Positions 33,328-39,983 of a stretch of 39,983 nt of DNA are shown here, one piece after another. Source of the DNA: Alphaproteobacteria bacterium UBA6187 (GTDB taxonomy: Bacteria > Pseudomonadota > Alphaproteobacteria > Rickettsiales > UBA6187); NCBI GenBank assembly GCA_002422795.1, contig DITJ01000111.1:963-40945 (forward strand), in the 5' to 3' direction. Numbering within the stretch: the first letter of the stretch is position 1; each line of letters opens with the position of its first letter. Both the position numbers and the translations under genes were made by a program. A model generated the notes under the pieces. It had not been told where the DNA came from. It saw nothing but the letters and a program-made list of their open reading frames with translations, and did no database searches.

Positions 33328-34164
33328 ATGAATTTTTCTTTCAGAAAACCAAGCGTTATTCCGGGATTTGGCCTGGCACTTGGCTTCACCTTAACTTACC
33401 TGAGCCTGGTGGTATTAATACCATTATCGGGCCTGTTCCTTAAAACCTTTACATTAACCTGGGCTAAGTTCTGGGAGACAATCACCGATGAACGCATTAC
33501 CCACGCTTATTATATTACCTTTGGTTGCTCGTTAATTGCCGCGCTTATAAATGTATTTTTCGGATTAATCCTGGCGTGGATATTGGTGCGTTACCGTTTC
33601 CCTTGCCGAAAATTACTAGATTCAGTAGTGGATTTGCCTTTCGCCCTTCCAACGGCAGTTGCGGGAATCGCCCTTACCGCCCTTTATGCGCCGCATGGCT
33701 GGATTGGCAAATATCTGGAGCCGCTTGGAATAAAAGTAGCGTTTACGCCAATCGGTATAACTATAGCATTGGTATTTATCGGCCTGCCATTTGTAGTTAG
33801 AACAGTGCAGCCGGTACTTGAAGATATGGAAGAAGAGCTGGAAGAAGCGGCAGCCAGCCTTGGCGCAACCCGCTGGCAGGTATTTACTATGGTGATATTG
33901 CCGCATATTTCACCTGCGCTGCTCACCGGTTTTGCAATGGCGTTCGCGCGCGCTTTGGGTGAATATGGCTCGGTTATATTTATAGCAGGTAATATGCCTA
34001 TGGTATCGGAAATCGTGCCACTTATAATAATAACAAAACTTGAGCAATATGATTATGCCGGAGCAACCGCAATTGCAGTTGTGATGCTGGTTACTTCTTT
34101 TATATTATTATTGATAATCAATATGCTCCAGAAATGGAGCCAGACGAGGGTGGTGAAAGATTAA
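33328..34164 (+). CDS. cysT: sulfate/thiosulfate ABC permease CysT (CysU)
   Basis: An inner-membrane permease with six helices, 278 residues. The binding-protein-dependent transport signature is EEAAASLGATRWQVFTMVILP, followed by FARALGEYGSVIFIAGNMP, which is specific for sulfate permeases. FALPTAVAGIALTALYAPHGW is also CysT-like. It pairs with CysW to form the channel for sulfate and thiosulfate uptake, driven by CysA. CysW starts two bases after the stop, so the operon order is T-W-A. It is divergent from divL, with 184 bases between the two. Confidence 0.93.
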   Translation: MNFSFRKPSVIPGFGLALGFTLTYLSLVVLIPLSGLFLKTFTLTWAKFWETITDERITHAYYITFGCSLIAALINVFFGLILAWILVRYRFPCRKLLDSVVDLPFALPTAVAGIALTALYAPHGWIGKYLEPLGIKVAFTPIGITIALVFIGLPFVVRTVQPVLEDMEEELEEAAASLGATRWQVFTMVILPHISPALLTGFAMAFARALGEYGSVIFIAGNMPMVSEIVPLIIITKLEQYDYAGATAIAVVMLVTSFILLLIINMLQKWSQTRVVKD

Positions 34165-34165
34165 G

Positions 34166-34999
34166 ATGTCATATAACCCAACTTCAGAATCCGTACCTGT
34201 AAAAATTATACTTATGACGCTAGGCATAAGCTTTGTGGCGATTGTGGTTGGCATGCCTGTTGCCGCAGTTTTTGCGGAAGCTTTTCGCAAAGGCATTGGC
34301 GCATATATTGTAGGAATTAATGACGCCTATGCTTTGCAAGCAATTAAATTAACCTTGCTGGTGGCTGTGATTGCCGTGCCATGCAATTTAGTTTTCGGAG
34401 TTGCGGCAAGCTGGGCGATTGCAAAGTTTGAATTCTTTGGAAAAAGGTTGCTAACCACTTTTATTGATTTACCGTTTTCGGTATCCCCGGTAATATCCGG
34501 CCTTATATATGTATTGCTATTTGGCGCTCATTCGGTAGTCGGTGAGTGGCTGATAGAAAATGATGTGCAGGTAATTTTTGCAGTGCCGGGCTTGGTAATT
34601 GCTACAATATTTGTTACATTCCCATTTGTTGCACGAGAGCTTATACCGCTTATGGAAGAACAAGGTACAGAGCAGGAAGAGGCGGCATTGTTGCTTGGCG
34701 CATCAGGCTGGCAAACTTTCTGGAAGGTTACTATCCCTAATATAAAATGGGGGTTGCTATATGGTGTATTACTATGTAATGCCCGCGCGATGGGTGAATT
34801 TGGCGCGGTTTCGGTAGTATCCGGGCATATTAAGGGTGAAACAAATACTATACCGCTGCATGTAGAAATTTTATATAATGAATATAATTTCGTTGCGGCG
34901 TTCGCGGTGGCTTCAATTTTAACGCTTTTAGCATTAGTGACATTGCTTTTAAAGCGCGCGGTTGAATATCGCTCAAATGAAAGTGGTAAAGAAAGATAA
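34166..34999 (+). CDS. cysW: sulfate ABC permease CysW
   Basis: The second permease of the sulfate importer, 277 residues with six helices. It has DLPFSVSPVISGLIYVLLFG, the transport signature QEEAALLLGASGWQTFWKVT, and CNARAMGEFGAVSVVSGHI, all typical of CysW. VEILYNEYNFVAAFAVAS near the C-terminus matches the family. The ATG follows the cysT stop by one base and cysA follows about 50 bases later. Confidence 0.93.
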   Translation: MSYNPTSESVPVKIILMTLGISFVAIVVGMPVAAVFAEAFRKGIGAYIVGINDAYALQAIKLTLLVAVIAVPCNLVFGVAASWAIAKFEFFGKRLLTTFIDLPFSVSPVISGLIYVLLFGAHSVVGEWLIENDVQVIFAVPGLVIATIFVTFPFVARELIPLMEEQGTEQEEAALLLGASGWQTFWKVTIPNIKWGLLYGVLLCNARAMGEFGAVSVVSGHIKGETNTIPLHVEILYNEYNFVAAFAVASILTLLALVTLLLKRAVEYRSNESGKER

Positions 35000-35049
35000 A
35001 TTTCCCTCTGCTTATGAGGGAATTGTTTAATAATAAAGAGTTAAGAATT

Positions 35050-36102
35050 GTGGCGATACATGTTAAAAACATTAATAAGCGCTTTAAGGATTTTACGGCG
35101 CTAAATGATGTTAGCCTTGAAGTTGAAACTGGCGAGCTTATTGCCTTGCTGGGGCCTTCGGGTTCCGGCAAAACTACCTTGCTGCGGATTATTGCAGGTC
35201 TTGAATTTCCTGATTCCGGCAGTGTACTGCTTAATGGCGAAGAAACTCAGGATAAACATATAAAAGAACGCCATGTTGGTTTTGTATTCCAGCATTATGC
35301 TTTATTTAAGCACATGACGGTATTTGAAAACGTTGCTTTTGGACTTCGCGTGCGCCCAAAGAATATGAGGCCAAGTAACGCCACAATACGTGAAAAAGTA
35401 ATGGAGTTGTTGTCGTTAGTGCATCTGGATGCATTCCACGACCGCTACCCAAGCCAGCTTTCCGGTGGGCAGCGCCAACGTATCGCCCTTGCCCGCGCAC
35501 TTGCGGTTGAGCCGCGCTTATTATTACTGGATGAGCCGTTTGGTGCATTAGATGCCAAAGTGCGCAAAGAGCTGCGCCGCTGGATGCGCCGTCTGCACGA
35601 TGATATCCAAATCACCAGCATTTTCGTAACCCACGACCAGGAAGAGGCGATGGAAGTTGCAGACCGCGTGGTGGTGATGAGTAATGGTAAAATTGAACAG
35701 ATTGGAACGCCCGAGGAAGTTTATAAGAATCCGGTAAATGCGTTTGTGTATGATTTCCTGGGTAATTATAATGAATTTGCCGGTTTAAAAGATGGTAATG
35801 GTAATATACATCTGGCCGATTTCGATGCCGGAAAAGCCGAGAAAATATCAACAGGCGCTCCGGTGCGCATATTTATGCGCCCGCATGAGATTTATGTGAC
35901 CAAAACAATAGAAGAAGGCGAGTTTATTGAGGCGATTGTAGAGCATGTTAACCCTGCCGGATCGCTTGTAAAGGTTGAGCTGGAACGTAAAAACGGTCAA
36001 TTAGTACAGGCCGAAATTTCCAAGAATATAATGACCACGCTTTCTATACAAAAAGGTGACAAGATCTTTTTCCGTCCTGATACAATGAAAATATTTGAAT
36101 AA
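35050..36102 (+). CDS. cysA: sulfate ABC transporter ATPase CysA
   Basis: The ATPase of the sulfate importer. Walker A GPSGSGKTTLLR, Q loop FVFQHYALF, signature LSGGQRQRIALARAL, Walker B LLLLDEPFGALD and switch His in IFVTHDQEEAMEVADR are intact. A C-terminal TOBE-like regulatory part (about 240-350, IFMRPHEIYV) follows. The frame opens at 35014 with ATG, but GTG at 35050 gives VAIHVKNINKRF, which aligns with normal CysA starts; it is preceded by AAGAG. That start gives 350 residues. No periplasmic sulfate-binding protein gene (cysP or sbp) is next to the operon. A MITE begins 11 bases after the stop. Confidence 0.92.
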   Translation: MAIHVKNINKRFKDFTALNDVSLEVETGELIALLGPSGSGKTTLLRIIAGLEFPDSGSVLLNGEETQDKHIKERHVGFVFQHYALFKHMTVFENVAFGLRVRPKNMRPSNATIREKVMELLSLVHLDAFHDRYPSQLSGGQRQRIALARALAVEPRLLLLDEPFGALDAKVRKELRRWMRRLHDDIQITSIFVTHDQEEAMEVADRVVVMSNGKIEQIGTPEEVYKNPVNAFVYDFLGNYNEFAGLKDGNGNIHLADFDAGKAEKISTGAPVRIFMRPHEIYVTKTIEEGEFIEAIVEHVNPAGSLVKVELERKNGQLVQAEISKNIMTTLSIQKGDKIFFRPDTMKIFE

Positions 36103-36112
36103 TAAATCTACT

Positions 36113-36262
36113 ATACTCATTCTGTTTCAAACTGCCGATTAGAATCAAGTATTTTTTGTTATAGGGAAAAGTTAAATCCGCAGCAATAATAGCTCCATTT
36201 CAAGGACTTAACTTTTCCATATAATAAATAAAGACGAAGTATTATAATCCGCAGTTTGAATC
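36113..36262. repeat. MITE family 2 copy, right end truncated
   Basis: This is the reverse-complement counterpart of 29762-29922, similar along its whole length by eye (start ATACTCATTCTGTTTCAAAC). The outer ten or so bases of its right end are missing. At that point sequence of MITE family 1 begins (TCTTTTCGGCTGCAAAT), suggesting one element landed in or next to the other. It lies immediately downstream of cysA and may form its terminator. Confidence 0.7.
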
Positions 36263-36263
36263 T

Positions 36264-36384
36264 TTTCGGCTGCAAATGTAAGAACTTTGTTTCAAGTAGC
36301 GCCCCTATTAGAAAAAAGTTTATTCAATTTTCGCTCAAAAATATCCAGAAATGCCTCTATAAAAACTTTGTTAACAGAGCCTAG
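36264..36384. repeat. MITE family 1 copy, left end lost
   Basis: The right end CTTTGTTAACAGAGCCTAG (36366-36384) is identical to that of the 20478-20598 element. TTCAATTTTCGCTCAAAAAT and TCTATAAAAACTTTG just before it also match. The left terminus is absent, and about 50 bases separate the TTCGGCTGCAAAT portion from the rest, so this copy is rearranged. It occupies most of the gap between cysA and the small gene at 36458. Confidence 0.65.
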
Positions 36385-36457
36385 GCAAACTTTTAGTTGA
36401 TGGTTCCATTTGTATGTAGTATTTTCAACCAAATGTTAAAACTTGGTGGGAAAATAT

Positions 36458-36640
36458 ATGGTGCATGGTAATAAACAAGAAGATGCGTTGGCACAGCAAT
36501 ATGCTATAGAAACTAAAGAAATCAGCAGCGACCAACACAAGGCCAATCCTGCAAAAGGATCTGATTATAAAGCAGCCATTAAAGCGGCAAGGGAAGAAAA
36601 GCTGAGAACAAATGAGCTAATAGAGTCTTTACTTACTTAG
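36458..36640 (+). CDS. 60-residue peptide gene before an ATP-grasp gene
   Basis: ATG at 36458 is preceded by GGTGGG seven bases earlier; a TTG at 36443 is a less likely start. The product (MVHGNKQEDALAQQYAIETK at the start, EEKLRTNELIESLLT at the end) is hydrophilic, rich in Lys, Glu, Ala, Gln and Ser, and has no signal peptide or membrane helix. It contains no Cys and no Trp. Its only nearby partner is the cyanophycin-synthetase-like gene 95 bases downstream on the same strand. It may be a small regulator, a structural peptide or a ribosomal peptide substrate of that enzyme; the last is inference. No family was recognised. Confidence 0.5.
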   Translation: MVHGNKQEDALAQQYAIETKEISSDQHKANPAKGSDYKAAIKAAREEKLRTNELIESLLT

Positions 36641-36735
36641 AAGCACCTCGGAATTCCGCCTCAACAAAGTTCAGGGAAGATGGCCACAATAAGCCGGACA
36701 GGTTACTTATGGTAGTACTAGATGAGGCGGTTAAA

Positions 36736-38502
36736 ATGATTAATATAAAACATAAGCATACTTATATCGGGCCGAATATATACTCATCAAAACCTGTAAT
36801 CGAAATATTGGTAGGGATAGATTCAGCTATACTGCCAGATGCCCTTAAAAAAATCACCCTAATTAATCAATGTTTTGCACATTGGTTTTCCTGGCCACCC
36901 AATAATTCACCGCTATCTCAAAAAGATATTGCCCTGTTCCTGGTTGATTTTGCACGGGCGGTATTAGTTGAAATAAGGGGGGCGATAAATGTAGCTAAAG
37001 TAATCCAGGATGGCAATCAATATTTAGCAATTCTTGGATACCATAATGCTCAGGTTTCATTAGCTGCGATGAACTTTGTAGCAAAACTTTTTCTTAATAT
37101 AGAAAACTTAAGTAAGCCTGAAATAAGTAAGTCGATGAAAGAGTTTTGGTCAATATGCCATAAATTTCATCCTGATTTCGAAGCGCAGGTACTTATTGAT
37201 TATTGCGAGAAACATAATATTCCATATCGTAATTTTATGCCCGGCACTCCTTATTGGCAATATGGTTCAGGTAATAAATCGATGATTTTTATAGAGGCGT
37301 CACCAGTAACGGATAATTTTGCGTGGTCAAAAAACAAGTCATTCGGCAAAATGGTTTTTAGAAATGCCGGAGCGCCTATTGCTAGAAGCGTACTTGTTGA
37401 AAATGAAGGCCAATTAAATCAGGCCGTTAAACAGGTTGGCTTTCCATGCGTTATAAAACCACTTGATCTTGGGTTGGGCAAGGGCGTTTTAACCAATTTA
37501 AGGGATATTGAATCTGTTACCAATGCTTATAGATATGCTAAGAAATTTACTAATGAACCTATAATGCTTGAGCATTATGCCGAAGGAGAAATTCATAGAT
37601 TATTGGTAATCCGTGGGAAGCTTTGGAAGACTATTCGCCGCGATAGGCCTTTCGTCATTGGCGATGGCAAATCCACCATTAAATTATTAGTGGAGCAAAT
37701 GAATAATCGGATTGCAAAACATATGAGGCCTGGAGGGGCTTTTGGCTATGTTCTCCCGGACGAGATTTTTTTTGCTACTCTTAAAGGGCAGGGGCTTGGT
37801 GTAGATAGCGTGCCTGAAAAAGGGAAAAAAATAGTAGTTAGGGGAGTTGCAACATCAGGACAAGGATCTGTTTATTATGATGTTAGCGAGCAAGTTCACC
37901 CGGATACTAAATTAATGAGCGAAACACTAGCTAGTGTATTTGGAATAGAATCTTGTGGTCTAGACTTCATCACGGAAGATATTTCCAAATCTTGTTTTGA
38001 TGCTGGCATTTTTATAGAAATCAACTGTACTCCTGGCTTGAAGACACCAGAGATTGTAGGTGTAGATCGTGATGAAATAGGGCGTGTTATATTAGGACCA
38101 GTTCCTGGAAGAATTCCACTCATTCTGGTTATTTCCCCTGAGCAATATCATGAAGAAATCAAAACTGTTATACCAAGCGAAAGAACTATTGGATGGGTTT
38201 GCGGTGTTCAATCTGGAATTGGCAACACAAAATTCCCAGGCAATGCAAATGCGGTGCACATTAGTTTAAATAGAATTCTCAAGAATACGACAGTATCTGC
38301 AGCTGTGGTTGTTTGCGATGCCGAATCGATAGTTAAGCTTGGAATGCCTGTTGATAAGACGGAAACTACGGTTCTATATAATCAAGAGCTGGAAAATAAG
38401 TGGATAAAAGTGCTTGAGGATAATTCGAATGAATTAGTCAGGCTTAAAAAACTTAAGAAACTTTATGAATTATTTACGTTGCATCTTCCGCTTCATACTT
38501 AA
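36736..38502 (+). CDS. cyanophycin-synthetase-like ATP-grasp protein, Mur-ligase part degenerate
   Basis: The first domain (1-195, MINIKHKHTYIGPNIYSSKP) resembles the N-terminal domain of cyanophycin synthetase CphA. An ATP-grasp domain follows (about 200-455): GFPCVIKPLDLGLGKGV with the nucleotide Lys, FVIGDGKSTI, VRGVATSGQGSVYYDV, and the metal-binding Glu and Asn in FIEINCTPGL. Normal CphA continues with a Mur-ligase domain opened by a P-loop. Here GRIPLILVISPEQYHEE stands at that place and the protein ends 120 residues later, at 588 residues against about 870. So only the first ligation (carboxyl activation, ATP-grasp) seems possible. ATG at 36736, with GAGG before it, matches family starts better than 36709. 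The product is unknown. Confidence 0.75.
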   Translation: MINIKHKHTYIGPNIYSSKPVIEILVGIDSAILPDALKKITLINQCFAHWFSWPPNNSPLSQKDIALFLVDFARAVLVEIRGAINVAKVIQDGNQYLAILGYHNAQVSLAAMNFVAKLFLNIENLSKPEISKSMKEFWSICHKFHPDFEAQVLIDYCEKHNIPYRNFMPGTPYWQYGSGNKSMIFIEASPVTDNFAWSKNKSFGKMVFRNAGAPIARSVLVENEGQLNQAVKQVGFPCVIKPLDLGLGKGVLTNLRDIESVTNAYRYAKKFTNEPIMLEHYAEGEIHRLLVIRGKLWKTIRRDRPFVIGDGKSTIKLLVEQMNNRIAKHMRPGGAFGYVLPDEIFFATLKGQGLGVDSVPEKGKKIVVRGVATSGQGSVYYDVSEQVHPDTKLMSETLASVFGIESCGLDFITEDISKSCFDAGIFIEINCTPGLKTPEIVGVDRDEIGRVILGPVPGRIPLILVISPEQYHEEIKTVIPSERTIGWVCGVQSGIGNTKFPGNANAVHISLNRILKNTTVSAAVVVCDAESIVKLGMPVDKTETTVLYNQELENKWIKVLEDNSNELVRLKKLKKLYELFTLHLPLHT

Positions 38503-38565
38503 AAATGAGGCTGTTCAACCTATTCAGAACTGGGGTTATAGAAGAACATAGATGTTATAATAATT

Positions 38566-38742
38566 GGCAATTATACCATTAACACAAGTAGGTCGTCAGC
38601 TCGTCATTCCCCGAATTTTTATGCAGCGCCAGCGTAATAAAAAATTATAGGGGAATCCAAGATGTTAGTCTGGATCACCCTATAATTTTACTGCGTAAAA
38701 TTCGGGTGATGACGACCCACTTGTGTTAATGGTATAATTGCC
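38566..38742. repeat. 177-bp palindromic repeat with perfect 24-bp ends
   Basis: The 24 bases at 38566-38589 (GGCAATTATACC start) are the exact reverse complement of 38719-38742. Pairing continues inward (GGTCGTCA with TGACGACC) and again in the centre (AATTATAGGG with CCCTATAATT). The element has no coding sequence. It sits between the convergent ATP-grasp and fnr-type genes, ending eight bases before the fnr stop. Confidence 0.75.
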
Positions 38743-38750
38743 TACTAATT

Positions 38751-39476
38751 CTACATACAATTTTGCTTATCAAAATCTGTACATTTCACAGCAGTTTCAG
38801 CAGTACAAAAATTACACAGCGCCTTTGTGTCAGTTAATGTTACATTTTTACTATCAATGTTAATACCATATTCGTTCATTTGTTGGATGGTGCGTGAAAA
38901 AGTTTCAGGCCTCATTCCCAGATATTCAGAAATTAGTAGTTTATCATAAGGAAGTTTAATATTTTTCTTATCAGCACCGGATTTCTCTATAAGTAATTTC
39001 AGCAAAAACCAGCCAATCCGCTGAGTGGCCGTTTTTAATGTTAATTGTTCGATATGGGCAACAAGGTTTTGCGTGCAATTTCCCATTTGGGTAAACATGT
39101 TGATTGCAAAAGTTTTATCATCCTGGAGAGTAGCCTGAAAATCAGCAGTTGGTATTGCTAATATTTCAGCATTATTAACTGCCTGCGCATTGCCCATATA
39201 GACCGGGCTAAAAGATATTTCCAACAGCGCTTCTGATTCCCTGGCTACTTTAAATACTATTTCATCGCCATTCTCATTGCTTTTGAACAACTTAACTAAT
39301 CCTGCAACAACAATCAGGAAATATTGGGATGGCTCTCCATAACTACAGATTAGTTGACCTTTTTTATATTTAGTGGTTTTTGCATTTTTCAGGAGTTTGT
39401 TAGCAGCATCACTGCTTATTCCATTAAAAATAGGAATATTACTATAATTAATATTTGGGGAGATATTCTTATGCAT
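38751..39476 (-). CDS. Crp/Fnr-family regulator with C-terminal Cys cluster
   Basis: A cyclic-nucleotide-binding-type sensor domain (about 15-140, KKGQLICSYGEPSQYFLIVVAG) is joined to a Crp-type HTH (about 155-220). The recognition helix reads RPETFSRTIQQM; E191, S194 and R195 are the Fnr/FixK contact residues for TTGAT-N4-ATCAA sites. Ordinary Fnr has its iron-sulfur cysteines near the N-terminus, but this protein has none there. Instead four cysteines stand at the very end (C221, C224, C232, C240; CX2CX7CX7C). The position downstream of ccoI and ccoS suggests control of low-oxygen respiration. Redox or metal sensing by the tail is inference. The upstream ribosome site is unclear. Confidence 0.8.
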   Translation of the reverse strand: MHKNISPNINYSNIPIFNGISSDAANKLLKNAKTTKYKKGQLICSYGEPSQYFLIVVAGLVKLFKSNENGDEIVFKVARESEALLEISFSPVYMGNAQAVNNAEILAIPTADFQATLQDDKTFAINMFTQMGNCTQNLVAHIEQLTLKTATQRIGWFLLKLLIEKSGADKKNIKLPYDKLLISEYLGMRPETFSRTIQQMNEYGINIDSKNVTLTDTKALCNFCTAETAVKCTDFDKQNCM

Positions 39477-39520
39477 AATATATATTTATTATAAATACAT
39501 ATTATAGCTGTAAAATTTAA

Positions 39521-39670
39521 CTAATCTACAGAATTATCATCATCTAAAATTCTATATGAAGCACCATCTAAATCATCAAACTGTCCATTTTTTAGAGACC
39601 AGAAAAAACCAGCAAGCGCACAAGCGCCAAGGCCAAGCGCAATTGGTACAAGATAAATTAAAACATCCAT
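39521..39670 (-). CDS. ccoS: CcoS, cbb3-type oxidase maturation protein
   Basis: A 49-residue single-helix protein beginning MDVLIYLVPIALGLGACALA, followed by GFFWSLKNGQFDDLDGASYR and an acidic end (ILDDDNSVD). The FWSL...GQFDDLDG pattern is diagnostic for CcoS, needed for cofactor insertion into cytochrome cbb3 oxidase in the inner membrane. The ATG lies four bases after the ccoI stop codon, so they share a transcript, and the fnr-type gene follows 44 bases on. Confidence 0.93.
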   Translation of the reverse strand: MDVLIYLVPIALGLGACALAGFFWSLKNGQFDDLDGASYRILDDDNSVD

Positions 39671-39674
39671 ATAT

Positions 39675-39983
39675 TTACCTTTTTATATTCAGGCGCATAG
39701 CATTTGCAATTACCAGCAAAGAAGAGCTAGACATAGCAATTGCCGCGATAAGCGGTGTAACATATCCAAAAACTGCCATTGGTATGGCAATCACATTATA
39801 TAAAATCGCCAGCATGAAATTTTGTTTTACTAATTTCTGAGTAAAATTAGCCACTTCCCATATATTAAGGACTGGCTTTAATTTATCGCCCTGGAATATT
39901 ATATCTGCAGTATTCTGGGTGATTTCTATTGCGCTTGCCGGAGAAATTGAAACTGTGGCAGAAGCAAGGGAAGGCGCGTCATT
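39675..39983 (-). CDS. ccoI: CcoI/FixI copper-exporting P-type ATPase, C-terminal part
   Basis: Only the last 102 residues are inside the window; the 5' part lies beyond the right edge. The visible segment starts with NDAPSLASATVSISPASA, the end of the conserved GDGxNDAP hinge motif of P-type ATPases. It continues KLVKQNFMLAILYNVIAIPMAVFGYVTPLIAAIAMSSSSLLVIANAMRL, shown here as two helices with the MSxSS copper-site motif. CcoI delivers copper for cbb3 oxidase assembly. ccoS directly downstream confirms the assignment over CopA. Confidence 0.92.
   Translation of the reverse strand, partial: NDAPSLASATVSISPASAIEITQNTADIIFQGDKLKPVLNIWEVANFTQKLVKQNFMLAILYNVIAIPMAVFGYVTPLIAAIAMSSSSLLVIANAMRLNIKR

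Noticed and set aside
35014..35049. ATG at 35014 as cysA start
   Set aside because: No ribosome site; the extra 12 residues do not match CysA proteins, whereas GTG at 35050 does.
39477..39520. Fnr box (TTGAT-N4-ATCAA) around the fnr-ccoS-ccoI block
   Set aside because: I found no match in this gap or in the intergenic regions I scanned by eye.
1..39983. CRISPR array or prophage
   Set aside because: No regularly spaced identical repeats with unique spacers and no phage structural genes; the only regular repeats are the four at 11165-11245, which lack spacers.

Overview
The window looks like chromosomal DNA of a low-GC (roughly 40 percent) alphaproteobacterium. The signs are a DivL-type pseudo-histidine kinase, an alphaproteobacterial PAS_5 protein, the ccoI-ccoS-fnr block for cbb3 cytochrome oxidase, hslVU, MetZ, an AlaC-type aminotransferase and a FolM-like reductase. 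The genes are a metabolic, envelope and signalling mixture rather than one large system. Complete sulfate import, methionine-sulfur and queuosine genes argue against an extremely reduced symbiont, but many small palindromic and MITE-like repeats and decayed fragments lie between the genes. The lineage below class level is not determined.

Layout. 1-920: the end of an envelope acylation locus, with a DltD-like SGNH protein and a 40-residue membrane microprotein with a DltX-like tail. 1047-5187 (minus): metZ, an alaC-like aminotransferase and a Met/Pro/Gln-rich lipoprotein. 5302-10059 (plus): an orphan YejF-like ABC ATPase, a secreted dienelactone hydrolase-like protein and hslVU. 10091-11245: a winged-helix/GHKL/DUF4325 protein behind four direct repeats spaced two helical turns apart. 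11602-14515 (minus): murJ and an orphan RND adaptor. 14704-22649: a TPP-dependent 2-keto acid decarboxylase, a GGDEF-like/EAL protein, queE, a KefB-type antiporter, a FolM-like SDR, cytochrome b561 and an RNase D-like exonuclease.

22831-29566: PAS_5-metC, a lipoprotein shaped like an M48 peptidase but lacking the HExxH zinc site, pepA, a GNAT acetyltransferase, an IS982-family remnant and mnmE. 30040-33143: tRNA-Ile(GAT), a 55-residue ORF and divL. 33328-36102: cysT-cysW-cysA without a binding protein. 36458-38502: a 60-residue peptide gene followed by a cyanophycin-synthetase-like ATP-grasp protein whose Mur-ligase part is truncated and has no P-loop. 38751-39983 (minus): an Fnr-type regulator with a C-terminal four-cysteine cluster, ccoS and the end of ccoI.

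The strongest candidates for undescribed biology are: the peptide plus ATP-grasp pair at 36458-38502; the DltX-like microprotein at 798-920; the DUF4325 regulator with its phased repeats; the Fnr protein with a C-terminal cysteine cluster; and two MITE-like families, one of which shares terminal repeats with the IS982 remnant. All functional statements are read from sequence motifs and memory of the families; no database search was possible.
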